From Clostridiales bacterium (GTDB taxonomy: Bacteria > Bacillota > Clostridia > Christensenellales > Aristaeellaceae), in contig JAHZHZ010000016.1 in the NCBI GenBank assembly GCA_019419995.1, positions 1 through 53,756 on the forward strand: a stretch of 53,756 nt of DNA. The letters run 5' to 3'. This document shows, piece by piece, positions 15,398-22,950 of the stretch; the stretch's first letter is position 1, and each line of letters opens with the position of its first letter. The notes under the pieces were generated by a model. The model had not been told where the DNA came from. It saw only the letters and a list, made by a program, of their open reading frames with translations, and ran no database searches. The translations under genes were made by a program, and so were the position numbers.

Positions 15398-16329
15398 AAA
15401 ATTCCCTCCAATCCTTCTGTTTCCTTTGCCCCCAGAAGTAGGTTCAACAGCTGGATCGCTGCTCCTGATGCTCCCTTGCCCAGATTGTCATAGCAGGCTG
15501 TAAGCAACAATCGTTCCTCATTGCCGTAGACCTGTATGTACATGCGGTCCGTTCCAGATGCGGTGTTTGCCGCTAGAAAACCATCTTTGGAGTGATCTCC
15601 GCAGCACACCACGGGCCCTTGATAAAATGCCTCATACAGTGTCCGAAGTTCTTCAATTCCAGTTTTTCGAGTTAGCTGGCTGGCAAAGATGGGCACTGTG
15701 ACCATCATGCCGGAATAGAAATTTGAAACGATGGGACAAAACAGGGGCGCGTGATCCAGGCCAGTCACCTTTTGCATCTCAGCTAGGTGTTTGTGTGCCT
15801 GCCCCAGAGCGTACTGTCGCGGAGCAGCCAGGGATTCGTTTTCAGTTTCCTGCCGGTATTGGGCGATCATCTGTTTGCCGCCACCGCTGTAACCGGTTAA
15901 GGAGTGACAACTGAGCAGGGCATCCCTTCCCAGTATTCCCAAACGTACCAGAGGTTGTATCAGAGCGATGAACCCGCTGGCGTGACAACCGGGCACTGCA
16001 ATGCGCTTCGATTCCAGTATCCGTGAGCGTTGTTCCTGTCCCAGTTCCGGAAAACCGTACACCCATCCCGGATCTGTTCGGTGAGCGGTGGAGGTGTCCA
16101 GAATGCGTACTCGGGGATTTTTTATCATGGATACTGCTTCCCGGGATGCCGCGTCCGGAAGACAGAGGATGGCTACGTCACAGTTGTTGAGCAGCTCTCT
16201 GCGGGCCTCGGGGTCTCGATGCCGTTCTTCCGGTAGAGATAAAATTTCCAAATCTCCTCGGCTTTCCAGCCGCTGGGCGATGCGCAGCCCAGTGGTTCCG
16301 CTGCGCCCATCGATAAAGATTCTGTACAT
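15394..16329 (-). CDS. argC: N-acetyl-gamma-glutamyl-phosphate reductase (short type 2)
   Basis: A 311-residue NADPH-dependent reductase. The active-site cysteine is C115 in IAVPGCHASGF, the phosphate loop is GRSGTTGLRI near the N-terminus, and DTSTAHRT (78-84) is the family motif. At about 310 residues it belongs to the short class rather than the 345-residue B. subtilis class. The start at 16329 (MYRIFIDG) follows AGAAGGTGTGGGC; a longer frame to 16356 would begin inside the operator. It is the first gene of argCJBD and directly follows an ARG box. Confidence 0.93.
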   Translation of the reverse strand: MYRIFIDGRSGTTGLRIAQRLESRGDLEILSLPEERHRDPEARRELLNNCDVAILCLPDAASREAVSMIKNPRVRILDTSTAHRTDPGWVYGFPELGQEQRSRILESKRIAVPGCHASGFIALIQPLVRLGILGRDALLSCHSLTGYSGGGKQMIAQYRQETENESLAAPRQYALGQAHKHLAEMQKVTGLDHAPLFCPIVSNFYSGMMVTVPIFASQLTRKTGIEELRTLYEAFYQGPVVCCGDHSKDGFLAANTASGTDRMYIQVYGNEERLLLTACYDNLGKGASGAAIQLLNLLLGAKETEGLEGIL

Positions 16330-16341
16330 GCCCACACCTTC

Positions 16342-16355
16342 TGAATATATATTCA
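16342..16355. promoter_or_regulatory. ARG box (ArgR/AhrC operator)
   Basis: TGAATATATATTCA is a perfect palindrome matching the known TGAATWWWWATTCA operator. It lies 12 nt before argC and just downstream of the predicted start site. A weaker half-site-like TGAATGAATATA lies at about 16405-16416, upstream of the -35 box, so a two-box arrangement is possible. Confidence 0.85.
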
Positions 16356-16367
16356 ATAATGATTGTA

Positions 16368-16395
16368 ATTATATGCAATCAGATGGAAAAGTCAA
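16368..16395 (-). promoter_or_regulatory. Promoter of argCJBD
   Basis: On the minus strand: TTGACT (16395-16390), 16-nt spacer, TATAAT (16373-16368). The ARG box begins about 12 nt past the -10 box, so a bound repressor would block initiation or escape. Confidence 0.75.
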
Positions 16396-16447
16396 GCTTT
16401 ATATGAATGAATATAAGAAGGATTAACAAAACCACCGAAATAAAGAC

Positions 16448-16483
16448 TTTGCGCCGTTCCTGGTTAATGGGAAGCGGCGCAAA
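16448..16483 (-). terminator. Terminator overlapping the end of the membrane protein gene
   Basis: TTTGCGCCG-TTCC pairs with GGAA-GCGGCGCAAA (16448-16460 with 16470-16483), with an internal mismatch. The 5' arm lies within the last codons and the stop codon of the gene. The trailing tract GTCTTTATTTC is only moderately T-rich. Confidence 0.65.
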
Positions 16484-17396
16484 AATCGCGGGCCATGTCG
16501 CAGATTAGCTGTCCTGAGGAATGCTTGCGAGCATCCAACAGGTACAGATCAAGAGAAGATTGAGCCAGTTGGCAGAGAGTTTCGAAATTTTCTTCAGTCC
16601 CGTCGATATAAACCCCAAGATAGTGTTGTGAACCACATTCGATGTAATAAGCAGGACGCAGGGAAAGACGCAGGCCGCTGCGTGACATTAGCTTGCGCAG
16701 CCGTCGAAAGGGAAAGGCGTAACATTCACCGGCTTCCAAGCGGCGAATGCGGCGGATAAGTCCCGCGCCCAACAGAGTGGCGAACAGAGACATCGTGGCA
16801 CCCACCAGGGCATTGGCGGCAGCGGTGTGCTCTGGAGAATGGTAAATGGAAAGGATGGCCCGCTGGGTAAGTACCAGCGCCATCAGTGCGGAAGCGAGAT
16901 TCAGGGTCTTGATGGTATGAAATAGCGGCAGACCCCTGCGCCGTTCCCGCAGTACTCCCCAAAGGCTCACGCCCAGTTCGGTAAAGGCAAAAGCAGCGAT
17001 TGCCAGGGCAGTGAGTTTGTGGTAGCGATAGTGGGAGGGATGCCAGTACAGATAAAGCGTATAAACCAGATAACATAGGCTGGCGGATATGAGCATTAGT
17101 GCTGCCAGCCGGCAGTAACGGTATTGACCTCTACTGTTTCGCTCTCTAACCACACCTGTCAGCGCCACAATTTTTGCAGCTACCATGCCATAGGAGTAGA
17201 ATGCATTTACACAGGTAAAAAAGGAAAGAGATACAATACCCATCAGCAGTTTACCCGTAGCCAGCAACGTGCTACCTAAACAAGACACTCCGGTGAGGCC
17301 CAGCGAGCGGCTACGTCTGAGCCCAAATTCCTCCGTAAGTGTATAGAAAATATCTGCCAGCACTTGTGCCGCAAAGGCAAAAAATTCCCGTAGCAT
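16464..17396 (-). CDS. Multi-pass membrane protein of unknown function
   Basis: A 310-residue protein with six or more hydrophobic segments (such as LLMGIVSLSFFTCVNAFYSYGM, here about residues 44-65, then LALAIAAFAFTEL-like and ALVGATMSLFATLLGAGLI-like helices). A cytoplasmic tail of about 85 residues ends in CDMARDFCAASH. Basic clusters (RERRRG, RRIRRLEAG) between helices fit a positive-inside topology. I do not recognise the family. The ATG at 17396 starts 5 nt after the yfcE stop, with no good ribosome binding site, so coupling to yfcE is likely; a longer frame starts at 17453 inside yfcE. Function cannot be stated. Confidence 0.7.
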   Translation of the reverse strand: MLREFFAFAAQVLADIFYTLTEEFGLRRSRSLGLTGVSCLGSTLLATGKLLMGIVSLSFFTCVNAFYSYGMVAAKIVALTGVVRERNSRGQYRYCRLAALMLISASLCYLVYTLYLYWHPSHYRYHKLTALAIAAFAFTELGVSLWGVLRERRRGLPLFHTIKTLNLASALMALVLTQRAILSIYHSPEHTAAANALVGATMSLFATLLGAGLIRRIRRLEAGECYAFPFRRLRKLMSRSGLRLSLRPAYYIECGSQHYLGVYIDGTEENFETLCQLAQSSLDLYLLDARKHSSGQLICDMARDFCAASH

Positions 17397-17401
17397 TTCG
17401 G

Positions 17402-17950
17402 TTAGCTCAGGGTTTCTTCTTTCCAGACGGATCCATTTGCAAGATCTTTCCACATCAGATGCCCGTCCTGGAACAGGAGGTAGCTGTGAACGCTGCCGCC
17501 TTTGGGAATAGAGGTGGAGCCTGGATTAATGTAGGTAAAGTTTGCATAGCGCACAAAGGCAGGGATATGGGTATGCCCACAGAGCAATACATCGCCAGCT
17601 ATTAGCGGCGGGGGATTGTCCTGACCGTAGATGTGACCATGGGTGGCATAGAGAATGCGGCCACCCAATTCCAGCGCACAGTAATCTGCCATCACGGGGA
17701 AGGATAGTACCATTTGGTCCACTTCTGCTTCACAGTTGCCACGCACACACAGCAGGTTTTCACGGATGCTGTTGAGCATTTCAATGACCTGTTTGGGAGC
17801 ATACTCCTCAGGCAGGTCGTTGCGGGGGCCATGATAGAGCAAATCACCCAGAAGGAGCATGCGAGGGGAACCTTCCTCCCTCCAGGATTGAATTAGCTTT
17901 TGACACCAGCGAGCTGAACCGTGGATATCCGAAGCAATGAGAAGTTTCAT
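17402..17950 (-). CDS. YfcE/MJ0936-type metallophosphoesterase
   Basis: A 182-residue calcineurin-like phosphodiesterase. All metal-binding motifs are visible: SDIHG (D8, H10), LLGDLL (D36), VRGNCE, ATHGH and CGHTHIP, then NPGST near the C-terminus. YfcE enzymes hydrolyse phosphodiesters such as cyclic nucleotides or nucleoside phosphodiesters in vitro; the physiological substrate is unsettled. The ATG follows CATGGAGGC at a good distance. It is co-transcribed with the membrane protein that begins 5 nt after its stop, a pairing that may be functional but is not explained by the sequence. Confidence 0.9.
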   Translation of the reverse strand: MKLLIASDIHGSARWCQKLIQSWREEGSPRMLLLGDLLYHGPRNDLPEEYAPKQVIEMLNSIRENLLCVRGNCEAEVDQMVLSFPVMADYCALELGGRILYATHGHIYGQDNPPPLIAGDVLLCGHTHIPAFVRYANFTYINPGSTSIPKGGSVHSYLLFQDGHLMWKDLANGSVWKEETLS

Positions 17951-17985
17951 CGTGTACTGCCTCCATGGAATAAATCTACTTTGTT

Positions 17986-17994
17986 ATTATAGCA
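17986..17994 (-). promoter_or_regulatory. Extended -10 promoter of the yfcE operon
   Basis: On the minus strand TGCTATAAT gives an extended -10 (TG at 17994-17993, TATAAT at 17991-17986). There is no clear -35 box. The start of yfcE is about 35 nt downstream. Confidence 0.6.
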
Positions 17995-18003
17995 TAGCGA
18001 TGT

Positions 18004-18037
18004 AAAAAGGAAAAGCGCCCGCAATCGTCGGGCGCTT
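18004..18037 (-). terminator. Terminator of the PHP-aroE transcript
   Basis: AAGCGCCCG and CGGGCGCTT form a 9-bp perfect stem (18013-18021 with 18029-18037), followed on the minus strand by TTCCTTTTT. It lies about 75 nt past the aroE-like stop. Confidence 0.85.
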
Positions 18038-18110
18038 GGATTACTTAATAACCCATGGAATCTTTCCAGAAGGGGTATTAAAAATTAGCAGATTTTCATT
18101 AAATAGGATT

Positions 18111-18968
18111 TTAGGTTTCAAACTCCCGTCTCAATGTTTCCATCATCACTTCTCTAGGAGCAGTTACTCCTGTCCAGAGCTCAAAATTTAATGCGCCCTG
18201 ATTGACCAGCATTCCCAGACCGGTGATTACCTTGGCGCCGCGTTCTGCCGCTTTCTTTAAAAACAGTGGCATGGCAGGATTGAATACCACGTCGCACACG
18301 GGCATCCCGGGACGAATTTGATCGTATAGGATATCTGGGCATTGATCCACTTCGGGGAACAAACCTACGCAGGTGGCGTTGATGAGAATTTGCGTGTCTT
18401 CCGGCAACGACACGGTGCCCGACCAGGGGAAGCAAGCAGTTTCGGCGTTCGTATTTTTTTTGATGGTCTCTGCCAATTCCCTGGCCCGATCTACGTGGCG
18501 GTTGATGACGTTGATTTTTGCAGCTCCAGCCAGGGCGCACTCCACACCGATGGCCCGGGCCGCGCCGCCTGCCCCCAGCAGGGTGACAGTCTTTCCCTTC
18601 AACTCAATTCCTTCATCTATAAGTGAACGTACGAACCCCTTGCCATCGGTGTTCTCACCGATCAGACGGCCGTCGCGGCTGACCACTGTGTTGACTGCAC
18701 CGATGATGCGTGCCGCTTCGCTTAGTTCGTCCAAATGAGGAATGACGGCAATTTTATGCGGCATGGTTAGATTTACCCCCCTCATGCCCAGCGCCTTCAT
18801 TCCAGCAATGGCATTGGGGAGATCCTCCACCGAAACTTTACAGGTCAGATAGCGCCAATTTAAATTGCATGCCGCAAAGCCCGCTTCTTCTACAACACCG
18901 GTGGGATTGCCGTCCACTGGATCTCCAAAAACGCCCACCAATTCAGCCCGGTAATTTTTTTCTGCCAT
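18111..18968 (-). CDS. Shikimate dehydrogenase-family protein with altered substrate motif
   Basis: 285 residues with the AroE fold. The catalytic Lys (K72 in NLTMPHK) and Asp (D108 in ENTDGKGF) are present, as is the NADP-binding LGAGGAARAIG. The N-terminal substrate motif of true AroE, GxPxxHSxSP, whose two Ser bind shikimate, reads FGDPVDGNPTG here, with no HSxS. So it may be a quinate/shikimate-like paralogue with a different substrate. No other aromatic-pathway gene is nearby. The long frame begins at 19163, but AAAGGATG before the ATG at 18968 gives the family N-terminus. It follows the PHP gene by 76 nt and is probably co-transcribed. Confidence 0.85.
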   Translation of the reverse strand: MAEKNYRAELVGVFGDPVDGNPTGVVEEAGFAACNLNWRYLTCKVSVEDLPNAIAGMKALGMRGVNLTMPHKIAVIPHLDELSEAARIIGAVNTVVSRDGRLIGENTDGKGFVRSLIDEGIELKGKTVTLLGAGGAARAIGVECALAGAAKINVINRHVDRARELAETIKKNTNAETACFPWSGTVSLPEDTQILINATCVGLFPEVDQCPDILYDQIRPGMPVCDVVFNPAMPLFLKKAAERGAKVITGLGMLVNQGALNFELWTGVTAPREVMMETLRREFET

Positions 18969-19044
18969 AAAAACACATCCTTTCAGCGGCATCCCAATGC
19001 CGCAATTTGCCATTTCGTAAATTTTAGTTTCAGCATAGACACGC

Positions 19045-19863
19045 TCATTGTGTAAGTGAGAGTGATTCAAATCCACTGCGACGCAGCCGCAATACCTGAC
19101 GGAAGCCGCAGGAACGTGCCAATTGAACTGCCAGGTCAAAACCATAATCCAATTGCGCCGCACTGTGAGCGTCGCTGTTGATGAGGATTTCTCCGCCCCG
19201 CTCCCGAATTCGCCGGAGCAGCACAGGGGTAGGATAGGGCACGCTGCGATATCCCCGGGCCATGGCGCCTGTATTGATTTCGATGGGAAGGCGTCTATCC
19301 AGAGCGCAGTCCAGCGCTTCCAGTGCAGGATTCAGGTAGCGTGGATCCGATTCGTCAAAGTATTTTCCACCCTCGTTAAATTTGGTCACCAGATCTATGT
19401 GGCCGATAAAGTCTGCATCGGAATTGGTACAGCTGGCAGCCAGTTGAGCATAGTATCCTCGGCAATAGGCGTAATAATCTCCTCCAAAGTAAGCGCGTAC
19501 ATTATTCACCATTCGCTCTTCGGATTCGTCTACACAGAGATACACACCTTCGTGGATAAACCAGTGAGTAGAATCGATGAGGTATTCGTAATCGGAAAAA
19601 TCGCGCTGGTAGAGAGAATCCCGCTCCGCGCCGATGAAAATTTCAATTTGGTTTCCATACAGATGGCGCAGGCGTTCCAATTCAGCACGATAGGCCGCCT
19701 CCTTTTCAAGTGTCACGGGGGTGAGTTCATAGGGCGTCCATCCATGAATGGAAAAGCCTAGAGAGAGGAAATTCTTTTTTAGAGCGGACTGAAGCATTTC
19801 CTCGGGTGTGTTCTGTCCATCGCAGTAGATACTATGGCAATGAGCGTTGGAACGCAGATTCAT
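19045..19863 (-). CDS. PHP-domain phosphoesterase, histidinol-phosphatase (HisK) family
   Basis: 272 residues with the PHP metal sites in order: NAHCHSIYCDGQ (HxH), SIHGWTP, GAERD, DSTHW, GHIDLVTKF, EINTG and INSDAHS. These trinuclear-metal enzymes in Bacillota include HisK-type histidinol phosphate phosphatases, but also general phosphoesterases. No other his gene lies in the window, so the histidine role is by family only. The ATG at 19863 follows GGGAGGCCTGAG, and a near-consensus promoter lies just upstream. The Tyr-rich segment YYAYCRGYYAQ (about 150-160) is a lineage feature. Confidence 0.85.
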   Translation of the reverse strand: MNLRSNAHCHSIYCDGQNTPEEMLQSALKKNFLSLGFSIHGWTPYELTPVTLEKEAAYRAELERLRHLYGNQIEIFIGAERDSLYQRDFSDYEYLIDSTHWFIHEGVYLCVDESEERMVNNVRAYFGGDYYAYCRGYYAQLAASCTNSDADFIGHIDLVTKFNEGGKYFDESDPRYLNPALEALDCALDRRLPIEINTGAMARGYRSVPYPTPVLLRRIRERGGEILINSDAHSAAQLDYGFDLAVQLARSCGFRQVLRLRRSGFESLSLTQ

Positions 19864-19896
19864 CTCAGGCCTCCCGAAATTGTATTGAATATGTTA

Positions 19897-19925
19897 ATGA
19901 TAACGGATGTGAGGCGGTGCGTCAA
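19897..19925 (-). promoter_or_regulatory. Promoter of the PHP-aroE transcript
   Basis: Minus strand: TTGACG (19925-19920), 17-nt spacer, TATCAT (19902-19897). Confidence 0.75.
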
Positions 19926-19948
19926 GAGAAAAAGCACTTTTAGTCGAC

Positions 19949-19977
19949 TTGCGAACGGCAACAAACTGTGCCATAAT
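19949..19977 (+). promoter_or_regulatory. Promoter of the sirtuin gene
   Basis: TTGCGA (19949-19954), 17-nt spacer, CATAAT (19972-19977). It is divergent from the PHP promoter. Confidence 0.6.
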
Positions 19978-20008
19978 CAGATGTAGAAGAAGGCGTAGGG
20001 GGATCGGA

Positions 20009-20725
20009 ATGAAAAATCTTCAGCAAATTATCGACCGGGGACAACGCATCGTTTTCTTTGGAGGAGCTGGCGTATCTACCGAAAGCGGAATTCCGGACTT
20101 CAGGGGTTCTGATGGACTATTTCGGGAGAAGTACGGAGAATTGACGGCGGAGATGATGCTCAGTCAGTCCTTTTTTTATCTGCATCCCGCGCAGTTTTTT
20201 GAATTCTACCGAAAGTATTTACTTCATCCAGAGGCGCGACCTAACGCGGCTCATGAAAAGCTCTTTGCATTGGAGCGCAAGGGAAAATTGCGGGGAATCG
20301 TGACTCAGAACATCGACGGGTTACACCGCCTGGCAGGTAATCGCCTAGTGTACGAATTGCACGGAAGCATTTACGAAAATTACTGTCAGGATTGTGGACG
20401 CACCTATGATCTGGATTGGATGATGAAAAGTTCGGATATCCCTCGCTGTGAAAAGTGTGGCGGTGTGGTGCGGCCAAATATCGTACTCTATGGCGAAGCG
20501 CCAGATAAATATACCTGTATGGGTGCGTGTCGGGAAATTTCCAACTGCGACGTACTCATTGTAGCGGGTACAAGCCTGGAAGTGGAACCGGCGGCGTCGT
20601 TTCTAGATTATTTCCGGGGGCGAGAATTGGTAGTCATCAATCGAGAGCCATGCGCTGCGGATGAGCGGGCTACTTTGCTACTTCGAGGAAATGTGGCGGA
20701 ACTTTTTGCAGAAATAATGTTGTAA
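20009..20725 (+). CDS. NAD-dependent protein deacylase, Sir2 family (CobB-like)
   Basis: A 238-residue sirtuin that removes acyl groups from protein lysines using NAD. Motifs: GGAGVSTESGIPDFR (18-32, NAD loop), TQNIDGLH (99-106), catalytic H118 in ELHGS, a four-Cys zinc site (C126, C129, C147, C150) and GTSLEVEPAAS. It lacks the Tyr/Arg pair of SirT5-like desuccinylases as far as I can align it, so deacetylation is the simplest call. The ATG at 20009 follows GTAGGGGGATCGGA; a longer frame from 19949 runs through the promoter. The gene stands alone ahead of the lysine riboswitch. Confidence 0.93.
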   Translation: MKNLQQIIDRGQRIVFFGGAGVSTESGIPDFRGSDGLFREKYGELTAEMMLSQSFFYLHPAQFFEFYRKYLLHPEARPNAAHEKLFALERKGKLRGIVTQNIDGLHRLAGNRLVYELHGSIYENYCQDCGRTYDLDWMMKSSDIPRCEKCGGVVRPNIVLYGEAPDKYTCMGACREISNCDVLIVAGTSLEVEPAASFLDYFRGRELVVINREPCAADERATLLLRGNVAELFAEIML

Positions 20726-20753
20726 TTTTGTGGGTTAATTCCTGTTAAATAGA

Positions 20754-20781
20754 TTGACTTTGGGAAAATTCGATGTATAAT
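20754..20781 (+). promoter_or_regulatory. Promoter of the lysine riboswitch transcript
   Basis: TTGACT (20754-20759), 16-nt spacer, TATAAT (20776-20781). The transcript would begin at about 20788, at the 5' strand of the riboswitch P1 helix. Confidence 0.8.
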
Positions 20782-20784
20782 GGG

Positions 20785-20975
20785 CGCATAAGCGTGATAG
20801 AGGCGCGGCTGTTAAGAGTAATCCTTTGTTTTTACGCAGGTACGAAAAGGAAGAAAGGAACTGCCGCCGAGGTTCGGTTTTTGTTGCCTGGCAAAATCGG
20901 ATCGGGACGCCGGAGAAAATCCGTCGTACTGTCGTGGGGAATTCCCCAGGGAGAGCTATCATGGTGGGTGCGCAT
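20785..20975 (+). ncRNA. Lysine riboswitch (L-box) aptamer
   Basis: The conserved L-box blocks appear in order: GATAGAGGCGC (20796-20806), TTAAGAGTA, GGAAGAAAGGAA, then CTGCCGCCGAGG, ACTGTCG, a GGGGAATTCCCC hairpin, and GGGAGAGCTATC. They match the B. subtilis lysC leader block for block. P1 pairs GATAG (20796-20800) with CTATC (20956-20960) and extends outward. This is the only copy in the window and lies directly ahead of an NhaC-family transporter, as in known L-box-controlled lysine transporter (lysW) genes. Confidence 0.93.
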
Positions 20976-20990
20976 TTGTCTTGCTACGCA

Positions 20991-21022
20991 TAAAGCCATG
21001 ATGGATATCATGGCTTTATTTT
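20991..21022 (+). terminator. Lysine riboswitch expression-platform terminator
   Basis: A 12-bp perfect stem (20991-21002 with 21007-21018) is followed by TTTT. The P1 3' strand contains ATCATGG (20958-20964), exactly complementary to CCATGAT in the terminator 5' arm (20996-21002). Without lysine, that pairing can replace the terminator. With lysine, P1 holds ATCATGG and transcription stops. Confidence 0.88.
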
Positions 21023-21042
21023 CATGTAAGGGAGAGATACCA

Positions 21043-22821
21043 ATGCAAACCCGAATGACCCGGCGGCTGGCCATGCTGGCCGCAATGCTCCTCTTGGTGC
21101 TGGCGCTGTGCGCAACTGCGTTGGCCGAAGGTGATCCTACGGAACTTGATGGTACAAAAATGGTCGAATGTGCCGACTGTGATGCCAGTGGTGCATGTTT
21201 GAGCTGCTATGGCCGCTTACCTGACTGCGAAGTTTGTGGCGGTACTAACCAGTGTCCCACCTGTGGTGGCGCCGGTTACGTCCAGTCTCCTAGCCGTTTT
21301 TATAACACCGTTTGGGCACTTCTACCTCCGGTGATTGCCATTGGTCTGGCTCTGATTACCAAGGAGGTTTATTCTTCGCTCTTCATTGGAATAGTAGTTG
21401 GTGGCCTGCTGTATTCTAACTTCCAGTTTGAAGGCGCGGTGCTGCACGTGTTTAACGATGGTGTTGTGAGCGTGCTTTCTGATTCCTATAATGTAGGCAT
21501 ACTGGTATTCTTGGTCATACTGGGAACGATGGTTTGCCTGATGAACAAGGCAGGCGGTTCTGCTGCCTTCGGCCGTTGGGCCAAGGAACACATCAAATCC
21601 CGCACAGGAGCACAGCTGACGGCTATCATCCTGGGTTGTCTGGTGTTCATTGACGACTATTTCAACTGTCTGACGGTAGGAAGTGTCATGCGGCCCATCA
21701 CAGATAAGCAGCGGGTATCTCGAGCCAAGCTGGCTTACATTATCGATGCTACTGCGGCACCCGTTTGCATTATTGCACCCATTTCCTCTTGGGCTGCTGC
21801 TGTGGCAGGTTTTGCGGAAGAGGGCCAAGGCCTGAATCTGTTCATTCGAGCAATTCCGTACAATTTTTATGCCTTACTGACTATCGTGATGATGGTGGGA
21901 CTGGTACTAATGCGGGTGGATTTCGGCCCCATGGCGCGATTTGAACGCAACGCGCTGGAAAAGGGCGATCTGTTCTCCGGCTCCAATCCCTATGGCGACG
22001 CAGAGGAAAGCAAGGCCGGACTCAAGGGCCGGGTATTGGATTTGGTGGTCCCCATTGTGGCCTTGGTGGTTTTCTGCATCATTGGTATGATTTATTCCGG
22101 AGGGTTCTTCTCTGGTGTTGGCTTTGTGGAGGCTTTTTCCAATTCCGATGCTTCTGTAGGTCTGATGCTGGGTTCAGCCTTCGCATTGGTGCTGGCGTTC
22201 ATTTATTACTCTTTGCGCCGCAGCATGTCTTTTAAGGAAATGATGGCATCCATCCCTGAGGGATTCAAGGCCATGGTGCCTGCCATTTTGATCCTTACGT
22301 TTGCGTGGAGTCTCAAAGGCATGACCGATTCCCTGGGTGCCAAGTATTTTGTGCGCGACTTCGTGCGCGATTCTGCCCAGGGCATGCAGATGTTCCTGCC
22401 CGCTATTGTATTTCTGGTGGGCTGTGCCCTGGCTTTTGCCACCGGTACTTCCTGGGGAACTTTCGGCATTTTGATTCCCATCGTCCAGAATGTATTTTCC
22501 ATGGATAATCCTCTGGCCATCATTTGCATTTCTGCATGCATGGCGGGAGCGGTATGCGGCGATCACTGTTCACCCATTTCCGATACGACCATTATGGCCT
22601 CTGCGGGTGCCCAGTGTGACCATGTCAACCACGTATCGACCCAGTTACCCTATGCCATGGTTTGTGCTGGCATAGCCTGCGTGGGCTACATTGTGGCGGG
22701 TCTGCTGGTTACCATAGACCTTCCGGGCATCCTTGCGCTGCCAGTGGGCATTGTGCTGATGCTGGGCATGCTGATGGTAATGCGGGCAATTCAGCGTCGC
22801 CGGACAAAGAACGAAATCTGA
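21043..22821 (+). CDS. NhaC-family transporter, predicted lysine transporter LysW, with exported Cys-rich domain
   Basis: 592 residues. Residues 1-28 form a signal peptide (cleavage near ALA-EG). Residues 43-79 hold four CxxC motifs (C43/C46, C52/C55, C62/C65, C71/C74) with CGG turns, like the DnaJ zinc-binding repeats but on the outside of the cell. From about residue 85 it is a NhaC-family secondary transporter with about 12 helices and the family motif around FIDDYFNCLTVGSV, and near the end CGDHCSPISDTTIMASAG. L-box control makes lysine the likely substrate (known lysW assignment). The ATG at 21043 follows AAGGGAGAG; the open frame upstream to 20773 is riboswitch sequence. Sodium/proton exchange is the alternative. 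Confidence 0.88.
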   Translation: MQTRMTRRLAMLAAMLLLVLALCATALAEGDPTELDGTKMVECADCDASGACLSCYGRLPDCEVCGGTNQCPTCGGAGYVQSPSRFYNTVWALLPPVIAIGLALITKEVYSSLFIGIVVGGLLYSNFQFEGAVLHVFNDGVVSVLSDSYNVGILVFLVILGTMVCLMNKAGGSAAFGRWAKEHIKSRTGAQLTAIILGCLVFIDDYFNCLTVGSVMRPITDKQRVSRAKLAYIIDATAAPVCIIAPISSWAAAVAGFAEEGQGLNLFIRAIPYNFYALLTIVMMVGLVLMRVDFGPMARFERNALEKGDLFSGSNPYGDAEESKAGLKGRVLDLVVPIVALVVFCIIGMIYSGGFFSGVGFVEAFSNSDASVGLMLGSAFALVLAFIYYSLRRSMSFKEMMASIPEGFKAMVPAILILTFAWSLKGMTDSLGAKYFVRDFVRDSAQGMQMFLPAIVFLVGCALAFATGTSWGTFGILIPIVQNVFSMDNPLAIICISACMAGAVCGDHCSPISDTTIMASAGAQCDHVNHVSTQLPYAMVCAGIACVGYIVAGLLVTIDLPGILALPVGIVLMLGMLMVMRAIQRRRTKNEI

Positions 22822-22842
22822 CAAACTTAATAAAAAGAATGG

Positions 22843-22876
22843 GGGAACCGGAGAATTTGTCTACGGTTCCCTTTTT
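22843..22876 (+). terminator. Terminator of the LysW-type transporter gene
   Basis: GGGAACCG and CGGTTCCC (22843-22850 with 22864-22871) are followed by five T. Confidence 0.88.
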
Positions 22877-22877
22877 A

Positions 22878-22907
22878 TTGGCAAATAAGAAGCATGTGTG
22901 TTATAAT
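22878..22907 (+). promoter_or_regulatory. Promoter of the sensing operon
   Basis: TTGGCA (22878-22883), 18-nt spacer, TATAAT (22902-22907), with an extended -10 TG at 22899-22900. Confidence 0.7.
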
Positions 22908-22950
22908 ATTGAGGGCATAATATTGCGTTTATGAAACGGAGGGCGTAGAA

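Noticed and set aside
20773..21042. Upstream 90-codon extension of the LysW-type transporter frame
   Set aside because: The bases form the lysine riboswitch and its terminator. The signal peptide begins at 21043 behind a good ribosome binding site.
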